Shown: one piece after another, positions 8,848 to 17,767 of the stretch | Position numbering within the stretch: position 1 is the stretch's first letter | How the letters are laid out: each line of letters opens with the position of its first letter | DNA from: Actinomadura alba | GTDB taxonomy: Bacteria > Actinomycetota > Actinomycetes > Streptosporangiales > Streptosporangiaceae | Direction of reading: 5' to 3' | DNA: 52,541 nucleotides | Assembly (NCBI RefSeq): GCF_014323705.1 | Contig: NZ_JABVEC010000045.1 | Location: 1 to 52,541, forward strand | Notes under the pieces: generated by a model | What the model was told of the DNA's origin: nothing | What the model saw: the letters and a program-made list of their open reading frames with translations, nothing else | The model's database searches: none | Position numbers and translations under genes: made by a program

Positions 8848-9162
8848 TTACTTTCCGGCCTTGATTCCGGTGACCTTGACCTGGGTGTACGGCTGACGGT
8901 GACCCATCCGCCGCTTGTACCCGGTCTTGTTCCGGTAGTGCATGATGTTGATCTTGGGGCCCTTGGTCGCGCCGAGGATCTCGGCACTGACCACGAACTT
9001 CGACAGCTCGGCCGCCTTGCTCACGACGTTGTCGCCGTCGACGACCAGCAGCGCCGGGAACGTCACCGTCGAGCCGACCTCTCCGGTCAGCTTGTCGACG
9101 GTGAGCACGTCATCGACGGCCACCTTCTCCTGCCTGCCGCCGCAACGGACAATCGCGTACAC
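8848..9162 (-). CDS. rplU: 50S ribosomal protein L21
   Basis: The 104-residue protein binds 23S rRNA and is encoded ahead of L27, as almost everywhere in bacteria. It starts from GTG (MYAIVRCGGRQEKV) with GGAAGG upstream. The C-terminal signature KTGYKRRMGHRQPYT is present. The leader contains a stem-loop at 9183-9197. Confidence 0.98.
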   Translation of the reverse strand: MYAIVRCGGRQEKVAVDDVLTVDKLTGEVGSTVTFPALLVVDGDNVVSKAAELSKFVVSAEILGATKGPKINIMHYRNKTGYKRRMGHRQPYTQVKVTGIKAGK

Positions 9163-9182
9163 GCGGAACCCTTCCGGACCAT

Positions 9183-9197
9183 CCCCGTATCACGGGG
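9183..9197 (-). promoter_or_regulatory. Stem-loop in the rplU leader
   Basis: On the minus strand: CCCCGT-GAT-ACGGGG, then ATGGTCC, GGAAGG and the GTG start of rplU. The six-base arms are perfect. The design is shared with the element before rpmA, which suggests a common role such as autoregulation by L21 or L27. No experimental family is recognised. Confidence 0.42.
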
Positions 9198-9392
9198 CTG
9201 AAACTCCTGTGTCGGCCTCGTCGCTCAGAGACCCGAGGATCTGAAGTCCTGCGCCAAGTCCGCAATTCTCGGGTGGCCCGTAACGATCCCGGGCGCGAGG
9301 ACACGCGCGTGCCAGACGCGCGGTTTAACAGAGTACCGGAACCCCCGGCCGGAAAGCGAACCGGCCGGGACACCCGGAACCCGCGACCGGCC

Positions 9393-12179
9393 TCAGTCGG
9401 CGTCCTCAGAGCCGACCTCGGCCTTGGCCCGCGACCGGCGGGGGCGGCGCTTACGGCCGTTGCTGGTGGCCGCCGCGTCCTCCTCGGGCCCCTTGGGCTC
9501 CGCCGGGGCCCCGGCACCGACCGGATCCACGGGATCGACCGCCTCGACCGCGCCCAGGGTGGCTCGGACCTCGACGGCCGACTCGGCGGCGTCCTCGGCG
9601 GCGTTCTCGGCGGCCAGAGCCACGGGCTCGGGCATACCGGGCAGTGTCCGCGTCTCAACCGTCTCAACCGACTCAAGGGACTCAGCGACCTCGGCCGCCT
9701 CTACCGCCTCGGCCGACGCCGACGTCGCCTTCGCACGCGACCGGCCGCCCTTGGCCCGCCCCTGCTTCCGGTCCGGCTTGCCGGTCTCGTCCTCGTGGTC
9801 GGCCACCGCGGGCCGCTCGGCCTCGTGCCGGGCGAGCTTCTTCTCGACCGTCTTCTCGACGTCGCCCTTGCGCTTGCGGCGGCGGGGCGTCGCCGCCTGC
9901 TCGGGCTTGTCCTCGACCGGGGTCAGCGACACGTGGATGCCGCGGCCGTTGCAGCACTCGCAGACCTCCGAGAAGGCCTCCAGCAGGCCCTGGCCGACCC
10001 GCTTACGGGTCATCTGGACCAGGCCGAGCGAGGTGACCTCGGCCACCTGGTGCTTGGTGCGGTCGCGGGCGAGGCACTCGAGGAGCCGCCGCAGGACCAG
10101 ATCACGGTTGCTCTCGAGCACCATGTCGATGAAGTCGACCACGATGATGCCGCCCAGGTCCCGCAGCCGCAGCTGACGAACGATCTCCTCGGCCGCCTCG
10201 AGGTTGTTGCGGGTGACGGTCTCCTCGAGGTTGCCGCCCTGGCCGGTGAATTTGCCGGTGTTGACGTCGACGACGGTCATCGCCTCGGTACGGTCGATCA
10301 CCAGCGAGCCGCCGCTGGGCAGCCACACCTTGCGCTCGAGTGCCTTGGCGATCTGCTCGTCGATGCGATAGGTGGTGAGGACGTCCTCGGGGCCGGTCCA
10401 CTTCGTCGCCCGGCCGGCGAGGTGCGGCGCGACGTAGCTGACGTAGTCCTCGACCATGCTCCACGCCTGGTCGCCCGAGACCACGAGTTCGCCGAAGTCC
10501 TCGTTGAAGATGTCGCGGACCACCCGGATCGTCAGGTCGGGTTCGCCGTAGAGCAGTTCGGGCGCCGACGCCGTCTTGCTCTGGCGCTGGATGTTCTCCC
10601 ACTGGGCGGCCAGCCGCGACACGTCACGGGCCAGCTCCTCCTCGGTGGCACCCTCGGCGGCGGTACGGACGATCACGCCGGCGTTCTCGGGCATGACGCG
10701 CTTGAGGATCTGCTTGAGCCGCGCGCGCTCCTTGTCGGGCAGCTTGCGGCTGATGCCGGTCATCGAGCCGTCCGGCACGTACACGAGGTAGCGGCCGGGC
10801 AGCGAGACCTGGCTGGTCAGGCGGGCGCCCTTGTGACCGAGCGGGTCCTTGGTGACCTGTACGAGCACGGACTGGCCGGACCGCAGTGCCGACTCGATGC
10901 GGCGCGGCTGGCCTTCGAGCCCGGCGATGTCCCAGTTGACCTCGCCCGCGTAGAGCACCGCGTTGCGGCCCTTGCCGATGTCGACGAACGCCGCCTCCAT
11001 CGACGGCAGGACGTTCTGGACCTTGCCGAGGTAGACGTTGCCGACGTACGACTGGTGGCTGGCCCGGTCGACGTAGTGCTCGACCAGCACGTCGTCCTCG
11101 AGCACGGCGATCTGCGTGCGCTCGCCCTCCTGGCGGACCACCATGACGCGTTCGACCGCCTCGCGCCGTGCCAGGAATTCGGACTCGGTGATGATCGGCG
11201 GGCGGCGGCGGCCCTGCTCACGACCCTCACGGCGGCGCTGCTTCTTGGCCTCGAGCCGGGTCGAGCCCTTGACCGACTGCACCTCGTCCTCGACCGCACG
11301 CGCCTCGCGCACGTGGACGACCGTGTTCGGCGGGTCGTCCTGGCCGGTGTCGTCGGTGTCGGCGACGCCTACGGCACGCCGGCGACGCCGCCGACGCCGC
11401 CGGGTCGAGCCGGCCGTGCCATCGTCCTCGTCGGTGTCGTCGTCCTCGTCGGACTTCTCGGGCTTCTCGGCCTTGCCGGCCCTCGTGGCCTTGCCCTGCC
11501 TCTCGGCGGGCTCGGCCTTCGCCGCGGCCGCGGGCCGGTCCTCCTCGTCGGAGGTGTCGTCGGCGCTCTCGTCGGCCCCGTCCTTGGCCTTGCCCCGGCC
11601 ACGGCCGCCGCGGCGCCGCCGGCGGCGGGACGGCCGGTCACCGGACTCGTCGTCATCGGCCTCGTCGCCGCTCTCGGCGGCCTCGTCGTCCGGCTCCTCG
11701 ACGCGGGCCTTGCCGCCGGCGGCGGGTGCCGCCGGAGCCGCCTGCTCGGGCGGCCCGGCCGGCTGGAAGACGACCATGGGCGGCTGGAAGGTCACCGCCG
11801 GGATGCCCACCACGCTGACCTCGACCGCCGGCTCCTCGGGGACGTCCCGCGGTTCGGCCGGCTCCGGGGCCGTCTCGCGCTTACGAGACCGGCTCCTCGT
11901 CGTCTTCTTGGGCTTCACCGGCTCGTCGGCCGGCTCGGCCGGCGACTCCACGTCGGGCTCGGGAGGGCTCGCCTGGTCACCGGACGGCGCGGCCGCCGCC
12001 GGAACGGCGGGGACAGGGGCCGCCGGGGTGTCATCGATCTCCGGGGGCGGGCCCGCCGGGCGGCTGGCCGCACGGCGACGCGGACGCCTCTCGGCGCTCA
12101 TCTCCACGCCGGTCGAATCGCTATCTGTCTGTTCTGTGCCTTCGGCACCGTTGGCCGAATCGGCCTCGTTCTCGAGCAT
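9393..12179 (-). CDS. rng: Ribonuclease E/G
   Basis: This endoribonuclease matures rRNA and turns over mRNA. The protein is 928 residues. The first ~360 are low-complexity, alternating acidic stretches with Arg-rich clusters (RRRRRRRRR near TRR...AVGV), typical of actinobacterial RNase E. An S1 domain follows near residues 375-455 (YVGNVYLGKVQNVLPSMEAAFVDIG). The catalytic DNase-I-like part has VIDRTEAMTVVDVNTGK and GGIIVVDFIDM with the metal-binding Asp residues, and CECCNGRG near 740 is the Zn-link. Another low-complexity tail ends in basic repeats. CAGGAG precedes the ATG at 12179. It lies upstream of rplU in the usual order. Confidence 0.96.
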   Translation of the reverse strand: MLENEADSANGAEGTEQTDSDSTGVEMSAERRPRRRAASRPAGPPPEIDDTPAAPVPAVPAAAAPSGDQASPPEPDVESPAEPADEPVKPKKTTRSRSRKRETAPEPAEPRDVPEEPAVEVSVVGIPAVTFQPPMVVFQPAGPPEQAAPAAPAAGGKARVEEPDDEAAESGDEADDDESGDRPSRRRRRRGGRGRGKAKDGADESADDTSDEEDRPAAAAKAEPAERQGKATRAGKAEKPEKSDEDDDTDEDDGTAGSTRRRRRRRRRAVGVADTDDTGQDDPPNTVVHVREARAVEDEVQSVKGSTRLEAKKQRRREGREQGRRRPPIITESEFLARREAVERVMVVRQEGERTQIAVLEDDVLVEHYVDRASHQSYVGNVYLGKVQNVLPSMEAAFVDIGKGRNAVLYAGEVNWDIAGLEGQPRRIESALRSGQSVLVQVTKDPLGHKGARLTSQVSLPGRYLVYVPDGSMTGISRKLPDKERARLKQILKRVMPENAGVIVRTAAEGATEEELARDVSRLAAQWENIQRQSKTASAPELLYGEPDLTIRVVRDIFNEDFGELVVSGDQAWSMVEDYVSYVAPHLAGRATKWTGPEDVLTTYRIDEQIAKALERKVWLPSGGSLVIDRTEAMTVVDVNTGKFTGQGGNLEETVTRNNLEAAEEIVRQLRLRDLGGIIVVDFIDMVLESNRDLVLRRLLECLARDRTKHQVAEVTSLGLVQMTRKRVGQGLLEAFSEVCECCNGRGIHVSLTPVEDKPEQAATPRRRKRKGDVEKTVEKKLARHEAERPAVADHEDETGKPDRKQGRAKGGRSRAKATSASAEAVEAAEVAESLESVETVETRTLPGMPEPVALAAENAAEDAAESAVEVRATLGAVEAVDPVDPVGAGAPAEPKGPEEDAAATSNGRKRRPRRSRAKAEVGSEDAD

Positions 12180-12378
12180 GCGGGCAATCTCCTGTCAGGC
12201 CCCCGGGCGCTACGGCATGACACACCATCAGGTGAATCAGCACCGTGCGCCGCACAGGAGCTCCGTCTGTCGTCAGAGTCGTCACATCCCGGGCTTTCGT
12301 CCGGAGCGAACGACAAAAGTCGTTGGGGGCGCGCCCTTCCGTCCCCTGCGGTGCGGCACCGTGTGCACGATGCCGTCC

Positions 12379-13227
12379 CTACGGATGGGCGCCGACCACG
12401 TCCGCGCTCACGGCTCCGGCCGGCATGCTCGCGAGACCGTGCCCCGCAGTGGCGTCGCCACCTGGCGGTTCGGTCTCACGGTCAGGATCCAGTGGGTCCG
12501 TGAGCTCGCCGGTGTCCGCGTTCAGTGGGCCCTGCGCCAGCCGAGTCACCAATGGGGGTGACGGCGGCGCGAAGCCGGCCACCTGACGCAGTCCGGCTAG
12601 GACGTCGTCAGGTCGTACGGCAGGAGTAGTCTGCCGAACAACCATTCGAAGTATCACACAAGGGACAGCGGTCTCGTCCGAGCCGCGCCGATCAGACTCA
12701 CCGGGCTGAATCCCGCAAGTACTGACGGCGGACCTGGCGTCGAAACGGCGCAGTCCCTTCTTGGTGAGGCGTTCCACCTCGACCTCAGCGGCGGCCATGA
12801 AGGCTTCGGTGGCCTCGACGGCGGTGTCTGGGGCGACACCGTCCAGTCTTATCGTCCACTCGGACGCCTCCAGCCGGTCCGCGATCGACGTGCCCGCCCG
12901 GGCCACCACGACATCGAGGATGTCGAGGCCGCTGGGGAGTGCTTCGTCGAGGGCGGTCCGCACCCACGCGGGGTCGCGGGTTGCGGTGAGCCCGATCTCG
13001 AGATATTCCGCCTCACTGGCCACCCCGGTCGCCGCCGCACCCGCGTAAGAGATCTTGGGATGCGGCGTGAATCCGGCGCTGTGCGCGACAGGGATCCCGG
13101 CGCGCCGTACTGCGCGTTCCACGGCCCGGGAGATGTCGCGGTGACTCGTGAACCGCAACCTGCCGCGCTTGGCATAGCGCACTCGCAGGCGCTGGGTCAC
13201 GGGAACCGGCGCTGGACCCTCCGGCAT
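12379..13227 (-). CDS. TIGR03936-family radical-SAM-linked protein (DUF2344)
   Basis: A 282-residue protein with the family signature near its start: LRVRYAKRGRLRFTSHRDISRAVERAVRRAGIPVAHSAGF, then HPKISY and a GVASEAEYLEI segment. These proteins accompany, or are fused to, the TIGR03960 radical-SAM enzyme; that partner is encoded just upstream, separated by one membrane-protein gene. The exact function is not established; a role in rRNA/tRNA modification or ribosome biology is suggested by the rng/rplU context. I chose ATG 13227, which starts directly at the conserved region; the ribosome-binding site (GGAAGG) is rather far upstream. The C-terminal ~60 residues are variable and Pro/Asp-rich. 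Confidence 0.85.
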   Translation of the reverse strand: MPEGPAPVPVTQRLRVRYAKRGRLRFTSHRDISRAVERAVRRAGIPVAHSAGFTPHPKISYAGAAATGVASEAEYLEIGLTATRDPAWVRTALDEALPSGLDILDVVVARAGTSIADRLEASEWTIRLDGVAPDTAVEATEAFMAAAEVEVERLTKKGLRRFDARSAVSTCGIQPGESDRRGSDETAVPCVILRMVVRQTTPAVRPDDVLAGLRQVAGFAPPSPPLVTRLAQGPLNADTGELTDPLDPDRETEPPGGDATAGHGLASMPAGAVSADVVGAHP

Positions 13228-13367
13228 GGGAGCCAGGGTCTCAATCCTTCCTACTAGCGTCCAGTAAAACGTCTGCACATCGAGGGTGCCGCCAGGCCCC
13301 GGCCGTGCGCATCGCCTGAGATGCCGGCCCCGGCCGAGCCGTACAGCACCCTTATAGAGTACGGGGC

Positions 13368-14525
13368 TCACGGTCCACCTGCGCCCATGGCCCGGAGCAA
13401 GGAACGTGTCACGTCGCCCACCGGCCGTATGACGTTGGTTCTCGTCCACCGCGCCGAGCTCGCCAGCGCGGCGCGGGAGGCACGCCACACGCGCCCCGCC
13501 GCGCCCAGCACCGGCCGCACGAGGGCCCGCCAGATCCAGCGAACGGGCCGTACAGCCAGGTGGAACAGCACCCGGCCGAGGAACGACGCGATCATCCCGA
13601 CGACCCTCCAGGCGAACGCCAGGACGTCGATCACCACCCGGCCGCATGCGGCCAGCGCGGCGCCCACGGCCCGGTACGCGGCCCGCACGGCCCTGCCGCT
13701 CCACGTGACCAGGGCGACCAACGGCGTGACGACAGCGATCCGGAGCCCGATGCCGATCCAGCGGATCACCTGGCCGGCGGGGACGATCACATAGCGGTAC
13801 AGCGCCAGGCCGAGGGGCGCGAGGATCACGCGGAAGAACCAGGACACTGGTCGGACGATCAGCCAGAGGCCCAGCCAGCGCAGCGTTACGGCCACCGCGT
13901 GCAGGGCCCAACGCAGGGGCAGCACCACCAGCGTGGTCCACACCCACCACAGCGGGGCCACGAGCAGACGCGCGAACGCCCATGCGAGGCCGCGCCACAA
14001 CGCCGCCAGCGGGGCCACCACCAGGCGGGTGAACGCCCACACCATTCCACGCCACAGCCAGGTCAGCGGCAGCACCACCAACGTCGCCCACAGCCACCGC
14101 AGCGGCGCCGCCACCAAATGCGCGAACGCCCACATCAGACCCCGCCAGAGCCTGGCCAACGGCGCCACGATCAATGTGGCCCACACCCACCGGAGCGGGA
14201 TCACGAGCAGATGCGCGAACGCCCACACGAGGGCCCGCCACAGCGCCGACAAGGGCACCACTACGCACGTCGCCCACACCCACCGCAGAGGTGCCACCAC
14301 GACACGGTCGAGCACCCAGCCGATCGGTCTGAGCACGTAGGCGCACACGCAGCGGCCGAGCAGCGCGAAGAGTTCCCAGAGCAACCGCACCGGCAGCACG
14401 ATCAGCACGCCGATCACCCTCGCCGGCCAGAGAACGCAACCCGGCGGACTCGACTCGGCGGGCGGCCGTCGCTTCACCAGATCGACGTGAGGCTCGGGAG
14501 GAGGGGGGCCTGGCGGATCAATCAT
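13368..14525 (-). CDS. Trp-rich membrane protein built of 31-residue repeats
   Basis: I do not recognise a named family. The 385-residue protein opens with a Pro-rich, soluble head (residues 1-30) and is then hydrophobic almost throughout. Residues 79-221 hold tandem copies of a 31-residue unit close to PLRWVWATLVVLPL-xxLWRGLVWAFAHLVVA. There are three full units, one 19-residue half unit and one diverged unit. Each has two short hydrophobic halves rich in Trp, separated by Arg. Similar but looser units continue to about residue 340. Many single Arg residues inside hydrophobic stretches suggest amphipathic or re-entrant helices rather than simple transmembrane spans. It lies between the two radical-SAM-linked genes, 66 bases after the upstream one, and is probably cotranscribed. 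Confidence 0.72.
   Translation of the reverse strand: MIDPPGPPPPEPHVDLVKRRPPAESSPPGCVLWPARVIGVLIVLPVRLLWELFALLGRCVCAYVLRPIGWVLDRVVVAPLRWVWATCVVVPLSALWRALVWAFAHLLVIPLRWVWATLIVAPLARLWRGLMWAFAHLVAAPLRWLWATLVVLPLTWLWRGMVWAFTRLVVAPLAALWRGLAWAFARLLVAPLWWVWTTLVVLPLRWALHAVAVTLRWLGLWLIVRPVSWFFRVILAPLGLALYRYVIVPAGQVIRWIGIGLRIAVVTPLVALVTWSGRAVRAAYRAVGAALAACGRVVIDVLAFAWRVVGMIASFLGRVLFHLAVRPVRWIWRALVRPVLGAAGRVWRASRAALASSARWTRTNVIRPVGDVTRSLLRAMGAGGP
13863..14291 (-). repeat. 93-bp in-frame tandem repeats
   Basis: Coding repeats of residues 79-221 of the membrane protein: units start at residues 79, 110, 141, 172 (19-residue half unit) and 191. They are clear in DNA too, where gccacaccc/cacagc-type blocks recur at a 93-base period. 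The half unit indicates an internal deletion. Confidence 0.8.
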
Positions 14526-14591
14526 GATCCGTTAGACGCGGCGACGCGGCGGCGCGTTCACCTCATCGAGACGGCGTTCTCCTGAGCTTCC

Positions 14592-16517
14592 TCAGCGGAC
14601 GACGGTCAGCGGCAGGAGCTTCTTCCCGGTGGGGCCGATCTGGATCTCGGTGTCCATCGTGGGGCAGACACCGCAGTCGTAGCAGGGCGTCCACCGGCAG
14701 TCCTCGACCTCGGTCCCGTCCACCGCGTCCTGCCAGTCCTGCCAGAGCCATTCCCGGTCGAGCCCGGCGTCGAGGTGGTCCCAGGGGAGCACCTCGACCT
14801 CGTCACGCTCACGGGTCGTGTACCAGGCAAGATCGACGGGCTGCTCCGCGAAGGCCGTCTCGGCCGCGGCGGCCCACCGCTCGTAGGAGAAGTGCTCGCT
14901 CCAGCCGTCGAAGCGGCCCCCGGCCTCCCACACGGCCCGGATGACGTCGCCGACCCGCCGGTCGCCCCGGGACAGCAGCCCCTCGATGATCGACGGCTTG
15001 CCGTCGTGGTAGCGCAGGCCGATCGACTTGCCGTACTCCCGGTCCCGGCGCAGCGTGTCCTTCAGCGCGCGGAGGCGGCGGTCGACGGTCTCGTGGTCGG
15101 CCTGGGCCGCCCACTGGAACGGCGTGTGCGGCTTGGGCACGAACCCGCCGATGGACACCGTGCATCGGATGTCGCGACGTCCGGTGGCCTCCCGCCCCGC
15201 CTTGATGACCCGCCGGGCCATGCCGGCGATGGCGAGGACGTCCTCGTCCTCCTCGGTGGGCAGCCCGCACATGAAGTACAGCTTGACCTGCCGCCAGCCG
15301 TTCTCGTACGCCGTCGTCACGGTGCGGATCAGGTCGTCCTCGGTGACCATCTTGTTGATGACCTTGCGCATCCGCTCGGACCCGCCCTCGGGGGCGAAGG
15401 TCAGGCCGGACCGGCGCCCGCCCCGGGACAGCTCGTTGGCGAGAGTGATGTTGAAGGCGTCGACGCGGGTGGAGGGCAGCGACAGCGAGGTGTTCGTGCC
15501 CTCGTAGCGGTCGGCCAGCCCCTTGGCGATGTCGCCGATCTCGCTGTGGTCGGCGCTGGACAGCGACAGGAGCCCCACCTCGTCGATCCCCGACTCCTTG
15601 AGCCCGGTCTCGACCATGTCGCCGATGGTGGTGATCGAACGCTCGCGCACCGGACGCGTGATCATGCCGGCCTGGCAGAACCGGCACCCGCGCGTGCAGC
15701 CGCGGAAGATCTCCACGCTGAACCGCTCGTGCACGGTCTCGGCCAGCGGGACGAGCGGCTTCTTCGGGTACGGCCACTCGTCCAGGTCCATGACGGTGTG
15801 CTTCACGATCCGCCAGGGGACACCCGGCCGGTTCGGCACGACGCGCTGGATCCGGCCGTCGGGCAGGTACGACACGTCGTAGAACCGCGGCACGTAAACG
15901 CCGCCGGACTTCGCGAGGCGCAGCAGCAGCTCGTCACGCCCGCCGGGCTCGCCCTCACGGCGCCACTCCCTGATCACCTCGGTGATCGCGAGGGCGACCT
16001 GCTCACCGTCGCCGAGCACCGCCGCGTCGAGGAAGTCGGCGATCGGCTCGGGGTTGAAGGCGGCATGTCCCCCGGCCAGCACGATCGGGTGCTCGTCGGT
16101 GCGGTCGGCGGCGCGCAGCGGGATTCCGGCCAGGTCGAGCGCGGTCAGCAGATTGGTGTAGCCGAGCTCGGTGGCGAAGCTGACGCCGAGAACGTCGAAG
16201 GCCCCCACGGGGCGGTGCGCGTCCACGGTGAACTGCGGGATCGCGTGTTTCCGCATGAGCGCCTCGAGATCGGGCCAGACGGAGTAGGTCCGTTCCGCGA
16301 GCACGCCCTCGCGCTCGTTGAGGATCTCGTACAGGATCTGCACGCCCTGGTTCGGGAGCCCGACCTCATAGGCGTCCGGGTACATGAGGGCCCAGCGGAC
16401 CTCGGCCTCATCCCAGTCCTTGACCTGTGAGTTCAACTCGCCACCGACATACTGAATCGGCTTCTGCACGGTCGGGAGCAGCGGCTCCAGACGGGGGAAG
16501 ATCGATTCAATGGGCAT
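14592..16517 (-). CDS. TIGR03960-family B12-binding radical SAM protein
   Basis: A 641-residue enzyme with an N-terminal B12-binding-like region (PDAYEVGLPNQGVQILYEILN; LGVSFATELGYTNLLTALDLAG; LAGGHAAFNPEPIADFLD). Its radical-SAM core has Cys274, Cys278 and Cys281 in GCTRGCRFCQAG to ligate the 4Fe-4S cluster. A further Cys-rich end (CRWTPCYDCGVCP) may bind another metal or cluster. The start at 16517 has GGAG eight bases upstream. The substrate is not known for the family; its constant position beside TIGR03936, rng and rplU hints at RNA or ribosome modification. The DUF2344 partner, fused to it in some lineages, is a separate gene here. Confidence 0.9.
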   Translation of the reverse strand: MPIESIFPRLEPLLPTVQKPIQYVGGELNSQVKDWDEAEVRWALMYPDAYEVGLPNQGVQILYEILNEREGVLAERTYSVWPDLEALMRKHAIPQFTVDAHRPVGAFDVLGVSFATELGYTNLLTALDLAGIPLRAADRTDEHPIVLAGGHAAFNPEPIADFLDAAVLGDGEQVALAITEVIREWRREGEPGGRDELLLRLAKSGGVYVPRFYDVSYLPDGRIQRVVPNRPGVPWRIVKHTVMDLDEWPYPKKPLVPLAETVHERFSVEIFRGCTRGCRFCQAGMITRPVRERSITTIGDMVETGLKESGIDEVGLLSLSSADHSEIGDIAKGLADRYEGTNTSLSLPSTRVDAFNITLANELSRGGRRSGLTFAPEGGSERMRKVINKMVTEDDLIRTVTTAYENGWRQVKLYFMCGLPTEEDEDVLAIAGMARRVIKAGREATGRRDIRCTVSIGGFVPKPHTPFQWAAQADHETVDRRLRALKDTLRRDREYGKSIGLRYHDGKPSIIEGLLSRGDRRVGDVIRAVWEAGGRFDGWSEHFSYERWAAAAETAFAEQPVDLAWYTTRERDEVEVLPWDHLDAGLDREWLWQDWQDAVDGTEVEDCRWTPCYDCGVCPTMDTEIQIGPTGKKLLPLTVVR

Positions 16518-16571
16518 AGGGATCTCCGGAGACAGAACGCGCGGATGAACCCCCACCCTACTGTGTTCATG

Positions 16572-16590
16572 GCCGCGCCTCCGGCGCGGC
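16572..16590 (-). terminator. Stem-loop after rodA
   Basis: GCCGCGCC and GGCGCGGC form a perfect 8-bp stem with a 3-base loop. It begins 20 bases beyond the rodA stop and ends about 55 bases before the TIGR03960 start. It is a likely terminator or processing hairpin separating the mre-mrdA-rodA operon from the radical-SAM genes. Confidence 0.6.
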
Positions 16591-16609
16591 GGCTCGGGGG
16601 CGCTGGCGA

Positions 16610-17767
16610 TCAGACGTTGTGGGAGCGGAGGTGCACGGCCTGCAGGAGGCCCAGCGCGATCATGTTGGCGAAGGTGGCCGAGCCTCCGTAGGACAGGAAG
16701 GGCAGGGGCAGGCCGGTGATCGGCATGATGCCGAGCGTCATGCCGACGTTCTCGAAGGTCTGGAAGGCCAGCCAGCACACGACGCCGCTGGCGACCAAGG
16801 TGCCGAACAGGTCCATGGCCTGGCTTGCGATCCGCAGGCCGTGCCAGAGCACGATGCCGAGGAGCACCAGGATCACGAGGGCGCCGACGAAGCCGAGCTC
16901 CTCCCCCGCCACCGTGAAGATGAAGTCGGTCTGCTGCTCGGGCACGAAGTGGCCGGCGGTCTGCTCACCGTTGAAGAGCCCCTTGCCGCTGAAGCCGCCC
17001 GAGCCCACCGCGATGCGCGCCTGCTGGGCGTTGTAGCCGGCGCCGCGCGGGTCGGCCGCCGGATTGGCGAACGCCGTGAAGCGGGCGATCTGGTACGGCT
17101 TCAGGAATCCGAACCACCACACCGCGAAGCCGGCGAAGGCGGCGGCGCCGACCAGGCCGGCCATCCAGCGCTTCGGCGCGCCCGAGATGGCGAGCATGCC
17201 CATGACCACCGCGCCGAACACCAGCGTGGTGCCGAGGTCCGGCTGCAACATGATCAGTACGGCGGGCAGCGCCGCGAGCGCCAGGCCGAGCAGGATGTCG
17301 CGATACCCCGGGCCCTCCTCGCCGTCGCGGGGCTCGCCGAGCAGCATGGCGAGGAGGATCACCAGACCCACCTTGCCGAACTCGGACGGCTGCACCTGGA
17401 AGCCGCCGCCGAGCACGATCCAGGAGTGGGATCCGTTGATGGTGTCGCCCAGCGGGGACAGCACCGCGATCAGGCCGATGCACGACAGGGCGTACAGGAA
17501 CGGCGCGTAGGCCCGCAGCAGCCGGTAGTCCAGCACACTCACCAGGGCGCCGAGGGCGAACCCGATCAGCAGGTTCAGCAGATGCCGCTTGAGGAAGGCG
17601 TGCGGGTCCCTGGGCAGGCCGATCGGGCCGACGCGGGTCGCCGACCACACCAGCAACGCCCCGATCACCGACAGTGCGAGCACCGCGAAGATCAACGTCC
17701 AGTCCAGACGGCGCAGTGCGGACGCCTTCCGCCACCAGGGCGGACGCTGAAGGTGGCTGCTGATCAT
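16610..17767 (-). CDS. rodA: RodA, SEDS peptidoglycan polymerase
   Basis: RodA polymerises lipid II into glycan strands, working with PBP2 (mrdA) in lateral wall growth, and in spore-wall synthesis in actinomycetes. The protein is 385 residues with about ten membrane spans. SEDS landmarks are present: HSWIVLGGGFQVQPSEFGKVG, ML(Q)PDLGTTLVF, the long extracellular loop with GFSGKGLFNGEQT and FIFTVAGEELGFVG, and the end ITGLPLPFLSYGGSA. The start is fixed by an ATGA overlap with the mrdA stop; an upstream in-frame ATG at 17833 would lie inside mrdA. Confidence 0.95.
   Translation of the reverse strand: MISSHLQRPPWWRKASALRRLDWTLIFAVLALSVIGALLVWSATRVGPIGLPRDPHAFLKRHLLNLLIGFALGALVSVLDYRLLRAYAPFLYALSCIGLIAVLSPLGDTINGSHSWIVLGGGFQVQPSEFGKVGLVILLAMLLGEPRDGEEGPGYRDILLGLALAALPAVLIMLQPDLGTTLVFGAVVMGMLAISGAPKRWMAGLVGAAAFAGFAVWWFGFLKPYQIARFTAFANPAADPRGAGYNAQQARIAVGSGGFSGKGLFNGEQTAGHFVPEQQTDFIFTVAGEELGFVGALVILVLLGIVLWHGLRIASQAMDLFGTLVASGVVCWLAFQTFENVGMTLGIMPITGLPLPFLSYGGSATFANMIALGLLQAVHLRSHNV

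Noticed and set aside
9273..12503. Open plus-strand frame of over 1000 codons opposite rng
   Set aside because: It mirrors the rng coding frame in GC-rich DNA; its composition (Gly, Leu, Arg runs) has no domain, whereas rng has a complete S1 and catalytic region.
13228..14439. Long upstream extension of the TIGR03936 frame
   Set aside because: It runs antiparallel-like through the Trp-rich protein gene in another frame and is not conserved; the family begins near 13227.
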